DNA of 64,000 bases from Sorangium cellulosum (GTDB taxonomy: Bacteria > Myxococcota_A > Polyangia > Polyangiales > Polyangiaceae). This document shows positions 51,223 to 60,356 of this stretch, piece after piece. Every line of letters starts with the position of its first letter. The stretch's first letter is position 1. The DNA lies in the NCBI RefSeq assembly GCF_004135735.1, contig NZ_CP012670.1:7084501-7148500 (forward strand), in the 5' to 3' direction. A model generated the notes under the pieces. The model was not told where the DNA came from and made no database searches. It was given only the letters and a program-made list of their open reading frames with translations. The position numbers and the translations under genes are program-made.

Positions 51223-53889
51223 CTACGGTGCAACCAGCACCGGTCCCCTGAGCAGCGGGGCAAGCTTACTCAAGATCCTCGCCACGGCAGGCGGAATGGC
51301 CACATCGTCGGCCTGACCTCCTGGCACGGCATCGTCGGCGACCAGGGCGATCACGAGGAGCGTCAAGGCCGCAATCTCGACCGCATCACCAAGGGTCACC
51401 TGTTGGTCGCCCTTCTTTGGTTTGGGGCAACCGCATTCATCCGGACCGAGCACCTCGAACGGTGCCGGACCGGCGATTGTCTCATAGCTGTCACGCTGTT
51501 CTCTGTCGAGCTTGTCCGGCGGGAACTTGATCTCGATCACCTCCTTGATGTTGTCCCGGGTCGGAGGCTTGGTGCCGTCCTTCACGACGATCACGTCCGG
51601 GATCTTGCTCCCCTTCGGCCTACCACGTGTCGCCCGGCGCGGGTCGTGCTTGCTCATGATGGGCTCGGGTGGCTTCTTGCTCATGTCATAGGGCACCTCG
51701 GCCTTGAGCGGGCTCGTGTGCGCCGAGGCGTCCTCCAGCATCCTGAGGTGCCTGGTCACGCACTGTTGCGGGAGACCTTCGTCCCGGCACCTGCAGATGA
51801 AGCCGCAGACGGCGCCCTCCTCGGGCATGAGCGGCCCGCCGCCCCCAGCGCCGCCCACGTGCATCGGCGGCAGGCCGCCGGTGAAGCCGAGCAGCGGCAA
51901 CCGCCGGGGCTCGGCGCGCAGCGCGACACCTGCCGGCAGCAAGGGCGGCGCGGGGCGGGCCGGCGGCGCGCCGCCCGGAGCGCCGCCTTGGAGGATCTTG
52001 ACGGCGCCGCCGTCGATCGTGACGCCGCTCGCGTCGATGCGGACGAAGCCGCCCGGTCCGCGGAGCGTCACATCGGCCGCCTCGATCACCACAGCGGCCC
52101 CAGCCGTGAGGTGGAGCGCCCCGCCCGCTTCCAGCGCGACCGCGCCGCCGACACGCTGGTGTTCATCGCCCTCCACCGTGAGCGACCGCGTCCCACCGAT
52201 GCGCTCCCGGAGATCTCGCTCGATCGTGCGGTGCGCATCGCGCCCGACGTAGGCGATCTCCCGCCCCTCGGTGCGGGCGCTCTCGTCGCCGCCGATGGTC
52301 TTCGCCCGGTTCCGCGCGACGGCGAGCTCCTCGTCCGAGCCCACGGCGGTGCGCATGAGACGCTCGGCGCGCACCGCGACGACCTCGTACCCCTTCCGAT
52401 CGTCGAAGCGGATCTCGTTGAATCCACCCCCGCCCGGCGAGGAGGAGCTCTTCCAGACGCTCTGCGTCCCGTCATCGGGCAGCCTCAGCGGCAGCGGGTT
52501 CAGGGCGTTCGACAGGCGTCCCACGATCACGGGCTGATCCGGATCGCCCGCGAGGAAGGCTACGAGCACCTCCTGGCCGACCCTGGGCAGGGCGAAGATG
52601 CCATAGCCCGCGCCGGCCCAGCCCTGGGCCACGCGGACCCAGCACGAGCTGCGCTCATCCGTCGCGCCGAGGCGATCCCAGGCGAACTGCACCCGCACGC
52701 GCCCGTGCTCGTCGGTGTGGATCTCCTGGCCCCGAGGCCCGACGACCGTGGCGCTCTGCACGCCATAGGCCCTGGGCTTTGGCGTCCTCCGCGGCGGACG
52801 ATACGGCGCGGAAGCCGGCATCGCCTCGCCGCGAATCGTCCAATCGCCGCGCGGCGCACCGTCGATGGACAGCGAGGTCACGAGCAGGCCGACACGCGGG
52901 TCGAGCTCCGGTCGCGGGTGGCCCTCAACGCCGAAGATCGAGCCAGGCAGGAGATCGAGCGCGTTCGTGTGGAACGAAATCGAGCAGGCGCCGCACTGCG
53001 CCGCCTCCAGCGCGCGCGCCGCGCACAGCGCCGCGTACTGGTCATCGTGGCGGGACGCGCCGGAATCGTTCGCCTCCACCAGGAACGCTCCCGGCTGGTA
53101 GCCGTAGCGCTCGATCCGGACATCGCGCGCGGCAGCGTCCCGGCACTGACCGAACAGCGCCCAGCCGGGCCGCAGGAAGTCGTGATCGCGCACGCTCACC
53201 GCGCCCGGACGGACGTGCCGCTCGACGGCCACGCGCGTGACGATCTCCCGGTCCGCGGGCGCCATGGGCCTGTCCACATAGGCCATCGACCCGGGCCGGC
53301 GCGGCGCAGACAGGTGGGGCGCGTCGGAGCAGACGAGCCGGGGCACGTCGCCGCCGTCCTCGTCCAGGAAGGCATAGGCGACGCCCGACTCCTCCAGGAC
53401 GCGGCTCATGAAGTCGAAGTCCGTCTCGCCGTACTGGACCCGGTAGGCGAAGCGGGGATGCGCGCGCTCGTCCACACGCCACGTCGCGACGAGCCCCCAC
53501 TCGTCCAGCAGGCTGCCCACGAGCTCGGGGCACGAGAAATGCTGATAGACACGGTAGCCTGCACGCTGCGTGAGCAGCCACAGGCGCGGCACGATCGTGA
53601 GCTCGTAAGTCGACGAACCCAGCTCGCCGAGCTGCAGATCCAGCGCGTGAAGCTGGCGGATGTGGCTGCAGACGCCGGACCAGAGGCGTTCACCGTGCAG
53701 TCCTTCGCCCGGCTCCGGTGCTACCCGGAGCGACGCTGGCTCTCCGAGGATCGCCTCGAAGGCGATGCAAGGATCAGCCGATGATGCCACGACCTTCACC
53801 GTGAAGAGCGCGGAGAGCGACTCCCGGACCGAGAAGCGAAGGACGGATAGCCGCTCGCCACAGGCGAGCGATAGATGGAGCATGGACAT
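51223..53889 (-). CDS. vgrG: Type VI secretion VgrG spike with C-terminal VRR-Nuc-like nuclease
   Basis: An 888-aa evolved VgrG. Residues ~1-480 form the gp27/gp5-like trimeric spike base (FSCPELVGSLLDEWGL; YRVQYGETDFDFMSRVLEES; DEHGRVRVQFAWDRLGATDE; RVGQEVLVAFLAGDPDQPVI), followed by a beta-helix/DUF2345-like part (~560-660). After an Ala/Pro-rich linker, residues ~740-815 hold a PD-(D/E)xK-type nuclease: IPDVIVVKDG and EVIEIKFPPD, then LDREQRDSYE, as in VRR-Nuc effectors. The final 60 residues include a hydrophobic segment (LTLLVIALVADDAVPG). It should puncture neighbouring cells and degrade DNA. The start at 53889 has GGAGGA 8 nt upstream. No other T6SS gene lies in the window, so this is an orphan VgrG island. 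Confidence 0.92.
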   Translation of the reverse strand: MSMLHLSLACGERLSVLRFSVRESLSALFTVKVVASSADPCIAFEAILGEPASLRVAPEPGEGLHGERLWSGVCSHIRQLHALDLQLGELGSSTYELTIVPRLWLLTQRAGYRVYQHFSCPELVGSLLDEWGLVATWRVDERAHPRFAYRVQYGETDFDFMSRVLEESGVAYAFLDEDGGDVPRLVCSDAPHLSAPRRPGSMAYVDRPMAPADREIVTRVAVERHVRPGAVSVRDHDFLRPGWALFGQCRDAAARDVRIERYGYQPGAFLVEANDSGASRHDDQYAALCAARALEAAQCGACSISFHTNALDLLPGSIFGVEGHPRPELDPRVGLLVTSLSIDGAPRGDWTIRGEAMPASAPYRPPRRTPKPRAYGVQSATVVGPRGQEIHTDEHGRVRVQFAWDRLGATDERSSCWVRVAQGWAGAGYGIFALPRVGQEVLVAFLAGDPDQPVIVGRLSNALNPLPLRLPDDGTQSVWKSSSSPGGGGFNEIRFDDRKGYEVVAVRAERLMRTAVGSDEELAVARNRAKTIGGDESARTEGREIAYVGRDAHRTIERDLRERIGGTRSLTVEGDEHQRVGGAVALEAGGALHLTAGAAVVIEAADVTLRGPGGFVRIDASGVTIDGGAVKILQGGAPGGAPPARPAPPLLPAGVALRAEPRRLPLLGFTGGLPPMHVGGAGGGGPLMPEEGAVCGFICRCRDEGLPQQCVTRHLRMLEDASAHTSPLKAEVPYDMSKKPPEPIMSKHDPRRATRGRPKGSKIPDVIVVKDGTKPPTRDNIKEVIEIKFPPDKLDREQRDSYETIAGPAPFEVLGPDECGCPKPKKGDQQVTLGDAVEIAALTLLVIALVADDAVPGGQADDVAIPPAVARILSKLAPLLRGPVLVAP

Positions 53890-54346
53890 CGCTGGAGTCC
53901 TCCAGCAAGAAGCCGCGTTGGCTGGTTGAGCGACGGATACCCTTGTACCTTGGGCCAAAGCGAAGACGGACCGAGTCCTCACCGCGCAAAGGTGCGCAGC
54001 CTGGGTTCAGGTCGATCTCCAGCCTCTACAAAGGAAATCCCGGTCTCATCGCCAGACGTCCCAACAAAAATGATCGGGGGCGGTCGATTTCTGGAGAGGT
54101 CGTCGCCGCGAGGCGCGGAGGGGCCCCGGCAGGGCTGGGACGGCGGCCAGTCGGGGCATGAGGACACGCAGCGGCGTGAGGAGCCGGCGGGGACGTCGAC
54201 AGACGTCGCGCGCGGCGGTCGGTGACACACAAGCGGCAACCGCCCACCGCCGGTGCGTTACCGTGCGTTGCCGAGCGGCACGCCCTCGACGCTCACGCCG
54301 GCGTCACATGGATCTCGACAAGACGCTGGACGCAAATCTGGTGAGG
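53890..54346. other. Intergenic region upstream of vgrG (457 bp)
   Basis: No gene is supported between vgrG and the stop of the Gly-rich lipoprotein gene. Local GC drops in 53930-54080. It contains the 45-50-bp element also found upstream of the kinase gene at 60357-60406. Short minus-strand open frames covering it (e.g. 53979-54239) are not supported by start signals. Confidence 0.5.
54020..54070 (-). promoter_or_regulatory. Shared upstream element, copy 1 (vgrG)
   Basis: In the minus orientation the element reads TTTTTGTTGGGACG, then a variable stretch, then GAGACCGGGATTTC and TTTGTAG. It matches 60357-60406 at 39 of 44 aligned positions (54026-54070 against 60363-60406) with one indel. 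It lies ~135 nt upstream of the vgrG start. Conservation between two non-homologous genes suggests a promoter or regulator site; it does not fit the sigma-54 spacing. Confidence 0.55.
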
Positions 54347-55954
54347 CTACTGGAGCTCCTGCTCCGGCGCGGCGGCGCCGGTCGCGCCGGCGTTCTGCGC
54401 GATGTTGTCATTGCCACCAGGGCCGCCTTCACCGGGGGTGCCGGGCGTGAGTTCGATGTTGCCGACCTGAGCGACCGGGGCGCCGCGAAAGGCAATCGCA
54501 AACGAGGGGCCGCCGAGGCCGCCACCGCCCGGGCCACCGTTGCCGCCCTTACCTCCCTGGCCGCCGTTGCACGCGTTCTGAGAGAATCCGCTGGCCGTAC
54601 CCCCGGTACCACCGTTACCACCTGTTCCGCCGAGCTGCGCTGCGCCTCCTGCGCCACCCTTGCCGCCGCGTCCGGCTTGCAGTCGGCAGTCAGTGAGCGT
54701 CACCGTCGCATCCACACTCGCGAGCGCGATGCTCGCGCCTCCGGCTCCGCCGCCTTGACCGGGTTTGCCGCCGCAGCCGCCGGCACCGCCGCTGCCGCCG
54801 CTCGCCCCCGCGCCTGGTTGACCTCCGCCGCAATTGGCGAGCCCCTTCGCGCCTCCGCCACCTCCGCCACCTTGACCAGGCTTGCCTGCTGTGCCTGCGC
54901 CACCGCTCACGCCGACGTAGCCGGAGGTCGCGGAGAGCGTGCCCATGCCGCTCGCGCCCGTGCCCGAACCACCATCTTCGCCACGTGAGCCTGGATTTCC
55001 CAGGCCAGATCCAGGCAGACACTCCCAGGCGCCTCCGGTCTCTGGCTGACCGATCCCCGCTTGCCCGGCCGTCCCCATCACCCCCGCCTCGCCGTCGGAG
55101 CCGTTCGTGATCCCGCCATCCCCGCCCTTACCGCCAGCAGAGTTCTCCCCATCGCACGCGTTCTCCACCGCCGCGCCGCCGATCAAGATCGCATCCGGTC
55201 CCGGCGTCTCGTCCAGATCGCTGCACGCGTTCACCCCGCCATTGCCCGCCGCACCGGCCTGCGCGGGCGGCACCGGATCGGCCGGCGCCACCGGTTCCGC
55301 TCCCGGCGCTCCCGGCGCACCATCCGCTCCGTTGCCCGCCACGAGCTCGCTGCGCACGAGCTCCACCGTCGCACCGTCCACGAGCACAGCGATCGACGAC
55401 GCCCCCTCGGTTTGCGCGTCAGCCGCCTTGACAAGCACGTCCTCGATGTGCGTCGTCCCTTCCGCGCCCCGCACCGCCAGCGCCACCTGATCCGGCCCCG
55501 CGAAGATCGTCGTCTTCGCATCCCCGGTCCACGCCCATCCGCGCTTGCAGTCGAGCCCGCCGTACAAGTTGACACCCGCCGGCAGCTCCACCGCCTCCGC
55601 GAGCTCCTCGGCGCACGCGTAGATCCGAACCGGCGCGTTCTCGCCACGAATCCGCTCGATCGCCGCTGCGAGCGTCTTCATCGGCGTTGCCTTCGCGCCT
55701 GCACCGGTGTCGTCGCCCAAGCTGCTCGACACGAACACGCCGCACTCGTCGCCCACCGCATCGCTGCGCTCGCTCGGAATGCACTCGTCCGACGTTCCGC
55801 CGCCGCCCCCAGCGCTTCCGCTCGATGTCCCCTGCAGACACCGGTACGTCAGCACGCAGTTCCCGGCCGGATCGAAGCATGCAACGCCTGTCACTCCGAC
55901 GGCCATCGATGCGAGCAGCGCCGCTGCAAGGATCCTGTTCAACATGCCGCTCAT
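54347..55954 (-). CDS. Gly-rich lipoprotein with DUF1565/pectin-lyase-like domain, module copy 1
   Basis: A 535-aa exported protein. A lipoprotein-like signal (SMAVGVTGVACFD) is followed by a Cys-containing segment (AGNCVLTYRCLQGTS, CIPSER). A DUF1565-type beta-helix start then appears (SLGDDTGAGAKATPMKTLAA), with strands to residue ~210. A very Gly-rich half (~210-500) has many GG and GGxGG runs (GGGGGGAKGLANCGGGQPG), ending APEQELQ. The beta-helix type often binds carbohydrate; the Gly-rich part may be structural. It lies 29 nt downstream of a PEGA/TPR gene, forming a two-gene module. A shorter, disrupted paralogue with the same termini is at 43105-48830, after the second PEGA gene. Confidence 0.82.
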   Translation of the reverse strand: MSGMLNRILAAALLASMAVGVTGVACFDPAGNCVLTYRCLQGTSSGSAGGGGGTSDECIPSERSDAVGDECGVFVSSSLGDDTGAGAKATPMKTLAAAIERIRGENAPVRIYACAEELAEAVELPAGVNLYGGLDCKRGWAWTGDAKTTIFAGPDQVALAVRGAEGTTHIEDVLVKAADAQTEGASSIAVLVDGATVELVRSELVAGNGADGAPGAPGAEPVAPADPVPPAQAGAAGNGGVNACSDLDETPGPDAILIGGAAVENACDGENSAGGKGGDGGITNGSDGEAGVMGTAGQAGIGQPETGGAWECLPGSGLGNPGSRGEDGGSGTGASGMGTLSATSGYVGVSGGAGTAGKPGQGGGGGGGAKGLANCGGGQPGAGASGGSGGAGGCGGKPGQGGGAGGASIALASVDATVTLTDCRLQAGRGGKGGAGGAAQLGGTGGNGGTGGTASGFSQNACNGGQGGKGGNGGPGGGGLGGPSFAIAFRGAPVAQVGNIELTPGTPGEGGPGGNDNIAQNAGATGAAAPEQELQ

Positions 55955-55983
55955 AAGATCCTGTTCCTCTCACCGAGCTGCGC

Positions 55984-57132
55984 TCAGAACGATCCGCCAA
56001 CCGAAAGCCCGACGCCGTACGGCGTCGCGGCCGGTACTACCCGCACCGCGGTCGCCGGCTTGGCATGCGATCGTGGCCAGAACGTGTACGCAGCCGTTGC
56101 GCTCCAAAGCACCCCGCCCGCGATAAACATCGACAGCGCGACGTTCGCGAATGTCCCTTGCTCCTCCCGCAGCGACATGAGCTCCGCGCAACCGCTCGAC
56201 TGCGGCGGCCCGGAGCACGGCCCCCGGGTGCGCCGCAGCTCCGCCAGCAGCTCATCCGCATCGCTCGCCCTCCCCGCCGACATGAGCGCCAGCGCCACGC
56301 CGGTCCCCACCGCCGCCGCGCCCGCGATCGCGCCCCCCGCGACGAACACCGCCTTCGGGTGCTTCCCCCCGCCACCACCATCGCCCACCGGCGCGGCCGC
56401 GTCGGGCGCCGGCCATGCATCCTGTGTCAAGGGCTGCGGTTCCGACGTGTCGTACCCGTCCGGCAACCCACCGCGGCCGCTCGCCATCCCAGGCACGGTC
56501 GCCGGCGTCTCCACCGGTCCACTCTTGCCCACCCCCACGGCGTCCCCCGCGCTCGGCGGCGAGACGTCGAAGTACATCTCCCTCGTCTCCCCGGCCCTCA
56601 GCTCCACCGCCTGACTCGCCATCTTGCCGCCGAGCCGCGCCGCGATCGTGTGCTGCCCGGGATCCACGAACACCGGCCCCTCCAGCGGCGCCGCCCCCAC
56701 CGCCTTGCCGTCCACCAGCACCTCCGCCCCGGTCGGCGTCACCCGCACCTCGATCGAGCCCACATGCCTCACCGCCTCGCGGTAGCGCGCCGTCGCCCTC
56801 TCCGGCACAGGCTCCTTCTCGCGCTCCGACCCGCGCACGAAGATCGCGAAGTGCTCCGCCGCGTCACGGTACAGCCCCAGCTTCACCTCGCAGTCCGCAA
56901 GGTTCCCCGCCGTCGACCAGTGCGGCTTCAGCGACCACGCCGCAAGGAACGCCGCCCGCGCTCGCGCGTACTCCTTCTTCTTGAACAGCGCCACGCCCTC
57001 GCGGTGCAGCTCGCGCGCCTTGTCCGTCAGGGCCTCGCTGCCGCTGTCCGGCGCGCCGAGCGCCGCGCCCGCGGGCGCCGTCGCCAGCGACGCCACGATG
57101 AGCAGCGCGCGCCACCGTCCTCGTGAGATCAT
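55984..57132 (-). CDS. PEGA/TPR protein, module copy 1
   Basis: A 382-aa paralogue of the protein at 48860-49990, with identical architecture. A signal peptide is followed by TPR-like helices (GVALFKKKEYARARAAFLAA, LADCEVKLGLYRDAAEHFAI) and a PEGA domain (AEVLVDGKAVGAAPLEGPVF, DPGQHTIAARLGGKM). A Pro-rich linker leads to two hydrophobic C-terminal segments (AVFVAGGAIAGAAAVGTGVA, ALSMFIAGGVLWSATAAYTF). Cys pairs near the C-terminus (GPCSGPPQSSGCAEL) are conserved in both copies. The start at 57132 has GGAGAGG 5 nt upstream. It shares a minus-strand unit with an upstream kinase and lies 29 nt before the lipoprotein gene. PEGA domains suggest cell-surface or carbohydrate contact. Confidence 0.84.
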   Translation of the reverse strand: MISRGRWRALLIVASLATAPAGAALGAPDSGSEALTDKARELHREGVALFKKKEYARARAAFLAAWSLKPHWSTAGNLADCEVKLGLYRDAAEHFAIFVRGSEREKEPVPERATARYREAVRHVGSIEVRVTPTGAEVLVDGKAVGAAPLEGPVFVDPGQHTIAARLGGKMASQAVELRAGETREMYFDVSPPSAGDAVGVGKSGPVETPATVPGMASGRGGLPDGYDTSEPQPLTQDAWPAPDAAAPVGDGGGGGKHPKAVFVAGGAIAGAAAVGTGVALALMSAGRASDADELLAELRRTRGPCSGPPQSSGCAELMSLREEQGTFANVALSMFIAGGVLWSATAAYTFWPRSHAKPATAVRVVPAATPYGVGLSVGGSF

Positions 57133-57383
57133 CCGTCCCTCTCCTTCGCGTCCACGCATCGCGGCTCCGCCGCGCTCGCCGCCGGCACGTATACACGAGC
57201 AGCCTCGGGCACGCGACGGCGGCGCCCCGCGCGAGCAGCTCGGATCCACAGGCATGAATCGCATTGCGGGAAGAGGTCTCTCCCTCTCATCTCGATCCCT
57301 CTCTCCTTCTCATCTCCCTGATCTCCCTCATCGTCTTCACCCCGGACGCGGGCGGCGCGCAGCCGAGCCACGCGGTGACGCGC

Positions 57384-58142
57384 TCAGAACCGCGGCGGTC
57401 CTCCCACGGGCGGCTCGCCTTCCTCCTCGTCGAGCTCCGGCGCGGCCGGCCTCGCCCGCGGCGGCTTCGCAGGGGCCGCCGGCCCCTCCCCCCGCGGCGG
57501 TGACGGTGGGATCCGCGAAGCCGCCGCAGGCGGCGGCGATCGCCGCGCCCCCGCGCCGACTCGCGGATCTGCCGTGGCAACCGGCGGGGGCGCACCGGCT
57601 TCCGCATCCGCGGGCGCGGCCGCTCCGCCGGCATCCATCTCCGCGGGCGCGGCCGGCGCGCCGCCTTCCGCGCCGGCGTCCACCTCCGCCGGCCCAAGCG
57701 CCGCGGGCGCGCCGGCCTCCTCCGCCGCGCGCGGCGGCGCCGTCGCCGCCGCGCTCGTCCCCGCATCCGCGGTCCGCGCGCGAATGCGGAGCTCCTCCAG
57801 CGCCGGCCGAGCGAAGAGCACGTAAATCAGGGCCGCCGGCGCCGACACCGAAGCGACGCAGGCGAGCACCGTCCGCCACGACGCCCAGGAGCCCACCCTG
57901 GCGCCCGAAGCCTGAGCGGCTCCCTGCACAGCGCCTTTCGCCGGCCCCGCCCGCGCCGTCGCTCCGCGCCCCGCGCCGTCTCTCTCCGCGCGCTGCGCCG
58001 GAGCCGCCGGCTCGACCAGCGCCTCCGCGAGCCGTGGGTTCTCGAGGGCCCGGCGCATGTTCTCGTCCGACGCAGCCCGATCCATGACGCGGCGGACCGT
58101 CTCGTCGCTCGGCAGGTACTTCTTGAAGTCGTCGTCGCTCAT
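57384..58142 (-). CDS. Single-pass membrane protein with long Ala/Pro-rich tail
   Basis: A 252-aa protein. The N-terminal ~45 residues (DDDFKKYLPSDETVRRVMDR, NMRRALENPRLAEALVE) are acidic/helical and cytoplasmic. One transmembrane helix lies at ~90-112 (VLACVASVSAPAALIYVLFA). The rest is extracytoplasmic low-complexity Ala/Pro/Glu sequence ending PPVGGPPRF. It lies 10 nt downstream of the large kinase gene on the same strand, so it is probably co-expressed and could be its membrane partner or substrate. No family is recognised. A 251-bp gap, pyrimidine-rich on the plus strand, separates it from the PEGA gene. Confidence 0.72.
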   Translation of the reverse strand: MSDDDFKKYLPSDETVRRVMDRAASDENMRRALENPRLAEALVEPAAPAQRAERDGAGRGATARAGPAKGAVQGAAQASGARVGSWASWRTVLACVASVSAPAALIYVLFARPALEELRIRARTADAGTSAAATAPPRAAEEAGAPAALGPAEVDAGAEGGAPAAPAEMDAGGAAAPADAEAGAPPPVATADPRVGAGARRSPPPAAASRIPPSPPRGEGPAAPAKPPRARPAAPELDEEEGEPPVGGPPRF

Positions 58143-58152
58143 GCCGGAATCC

Positions 58153-60327
58153 TCAGTGCAAGTGCCGATGCGGCGCGGAAGGGGGCACGCCGCGCGGTGC
58201 CCTCCTGGCAGGCGACCCGCCCGCCGGCGCGGGGATGGGCCTCGCCGACGGCGGAGGCCCCTTCATGGGCGCCGACCCGTAGACCTCCTCTTCCACGACC
58301 CGCTCGTAGAACCCCGGATCGTCCACCGTGCGCCCGGCGCGGCGTGGAGTGCGTCGCTCGGACGGCGCAGACACCCCAGGCCTCACCGCGGCCGCCGGCG
58401 AGGCGAGGTCCGGCGCCGAGCGCGGCAGCCCCGCGTCCACCTCGGGCGCGGCGCGCTCCGCCATCGCGTGCGGTGGGGCGGGCACGCTCGGAGACGGCAC
58501 CGGAGACGAGAGCGCCAGCGCCGGCCGTGAGTCCGGCAGCGCCGATGAGCCGGGCGATGCCGTCGTCGCCGCTGCACCGGGGGCGCCGGTCACCGCTGCG
58601 GCTCCGCTGGACGCTACGACCGGCGCCTCGGCACCGCCGCGCAGCGACGCCGGAGAGCGGCCGATGGCGAAGGAGACGCCCGCCACCGCGGCCAACATGG
58701 CCGCGAGCGCCACCATGCGGAGCGCGAGCGTGCCCCGGGTCGCGCGATCCGCCAACGCCTCCTCGTGCGTCGCGATCGCACGCGCCGCGACCGCGGCTCT
58801 CGGCGGCGGCGCCGGCGCGCCGGCTCCTTCGCGCTCCGCCGCGCGCGCCGCCGCCGGCGCGACGGACACGGGCAGTGCTTCCACCGCATGCCCGGCGGGC
58901 ACGGGCAGCGCCCCCGCCGGGCTCTCCTCGGCAGCCGGAGTCGCCGCCGGTGCCGTCGTCGCAGCAGGCGCGGGCGTCGGCCACGGCGCCGTCCCATGCA
59001 CGGCCATCGTCGCCGGCCGCTCCGGAGGCACCGCGCCCGTCGGCTGCACCGGCGCCATCCGCTCCGTCCTGAGCCATCGCGGCGCGGGCTCCGTCGCGCC
59101 CTGCGCGAGGCCCGTCCCCTCCCGCGCGTCCCGCACCGCAACGAACGGCAGCGGCTCCGCCGGACCCCGGAACCCCTCCGGCAGAGGCGCCGTCACGTAG
59201 CGCAGCACCTCGGCGCTCACCGCGGGCGGCACCGACGCCGGCGCCGCGTTCGGCCCGCTCCCCGATCGCCCGCCCTGCCCTCGTCGTCCCCCGCCCTCCG
59301 CGGGCTCTCGTCGCTCCTCGACCACCGGTGCCTCCTCCCCTTCCTCTCCGCCCGCTCGGCCCTCCCCGCGCCGCGCGGCCTCCACGACGAGCCGCCCCGG
59401 CGCGTGCGGGTTCGCCGCCTCGTACCGCGCGAGCTCCGCCGTCAGCGCCTCGTACGCCCCCTGGGCCGAGGGCCGCTCGCCGGGCGCCTTGGCGAGCATC
59501 GCGGCCACCAGATCGCTCAACCCGGGCGCGTCGCGCGACACCGCGAAATCGGACAGCCGCTTCGGCGTGGCCAGGACGTGGTTCAACAAGACCTCCTGTC
59601 GCGTCGGCATCTCGCCCCTGTCCAGCGCGAACGGGTGCTTTCCCGTGAGCATTTCGTGGACGATGATCCCCAGCGCGTACACGTCCGACGCCTTGCCCGC
59701 CCCGTGGCCCAGCGCCTGCTCGGGCGACGCATAATGCGCGGTCAGGATGTCCGCGAACGGGTCCGTCGACGCCGCGCGGTCCGCCGCGGCGAGCCGCTTC
59801 GCGATACCGAAATCGACGACCTTCACCTGGCCGCTCGGTCGCACGAGCACGTTCTCCGGCTTGAGATCCCGGTGCACGATGCCGCTCCTGTGGGCGACCC
59901 GCAGCGCGTCCGCGATCTGCGCGGCGATCGACAGCGCGCTGCGCACGTCGAAGACGCGCATCCAGTGGAGCAGGAAGCGCAACGACCGGCCGTCGATGTG
60001 CTCCATCGCCAGGAACACCACGCCGTCATCGGTCACGCCCGCGTCGTGCAGGCGCACGATGTTCGGGTGGTCCAGCTCCGCGAGCACCTGCGCCTCCTTC
60101 TGGTGGCCGGCGGCGAACGACCGCTCCCCCTGGTGCTGGACGCGCACCACCTTGAGCGCGACGCGGCGGTTCAGGTACTCGTCGCGCGCGTCGTAGACCT
60201 CCCCCATGCCGCCCTCGTCGATCAGGCCGACGATCCGGTACTTGGAACAGCGGTCACCGGTCGTGTAGGTGCGGTGCACCTTTCGCACCCCGCCCGTACC
60301 TGAGCTCTGTTCCAGGCTGCTCGACAC
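58153..60327 (-). CDS. Large Ser/Thr protein kinase with transmembrane anchor
   Basis: A 724-aa Hanks-type kinase. The catalytic domain (~25-290) is complete: IDEGGMGEVYDAR, Lys in VALKVVRVQH, HRDLKPENVL (RD type), VDFGIAKRL, and the P+1 region AHYASPEQAL. A Pro/Ala/Glu-rich juxtamembrane region of ~230 residues leads to one transmembrane helix (~540-560, MVALAAMLAAVAGVSFAIG). An extracytoplasmic low-complexity tail with ERVVEEEVYGSAP follows. The start is GTG 60327 with GGGGAG 7 nt upstream; in-frame sequence continues to 60555 but overlaps the divergent promoter. It heads a minus-strand unit of the membrane protein, PEGA and lipoprotein genes. The shared 45-50-bp element lies just upstream. 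Confidence 0.9.
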   Translation of the reverse strand: MSSSLEQSSGTGGVRKVHRTYTTGDRCSKYRIVGLIDEGGMGEVYDARDEYLNRRVALKVVRVQHQGERSFAAGHQKEAQVLAELDHPNIVRLHDAGVTDDGVVFLAMEHIDGRSLRFLLHWMRVFDVRSALSIAAQIADALRVAHRSGIVHRDLKPENVLVRPSGQVKVVDFGIAKRLAAADRAASTDPFADILTAHYASPEQALGHGAGKASDVYALGIIVHEMLTGKHPFALDRGEMPTRQEVLLNHVLATPKRLSDFAVSRDAPGLSDLVAAMLAKAPGERPSAQGAYEALTAELARYEAANPHAPGRLVVEAARRGEGRAGGEEGEEAPVVEERREPAEGGGRRGQGGRSGSGPNAAPASVPPAVSAEVLRYVTAPLPEGFRGPAEPLPFVAVRDAREGTGLAQGATEPAPRWLRTERMAPVQPTGAVPPERPATMAVHGTAPWPTPAPAATTAPAATPAAEESPAGALPVPAGHAVEALPVSVAPAAARAAEREGAGAPAPPPRAAVAARAIATHEEALADRATRGTLALRMVALAAMLAAVAGVSFAIGRSPASLRGGAEAPVVASSGAAAVTGAPGAAATTASPGSSALPDSRPALALSSPVPSPSVPAPPHAMAERAAPEVDAGLPRSAPDLASPAAAVRPGVSAPSERRTPRRAGRTVDDPGFYERVVEEEVYGSAPMKGPPPSARPIPAPAGGSPARRAPRGVPPSAPHRHLH

Positions 60328-60356
60328 CGGTTTCTCCCCATACAGGCCAGCGACGC

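Noticed and set aside
49921..53784. A 1287-aa open frame on the plus strand across the VgrG island
   Set aside because: It is antisense to vgrG and the immunity gene, both of which have convincing motifs and ribosome sites. The long frame is a product of codon bias.
54020..54070. Sigma-54 promoter in the shared element (TGGGAC followed by TGC)
   Set aside because: The GG and GC dinucleotides are 10 bp apart instead of 12 in copy 2 and the -12 block is not conserved in copy 1.
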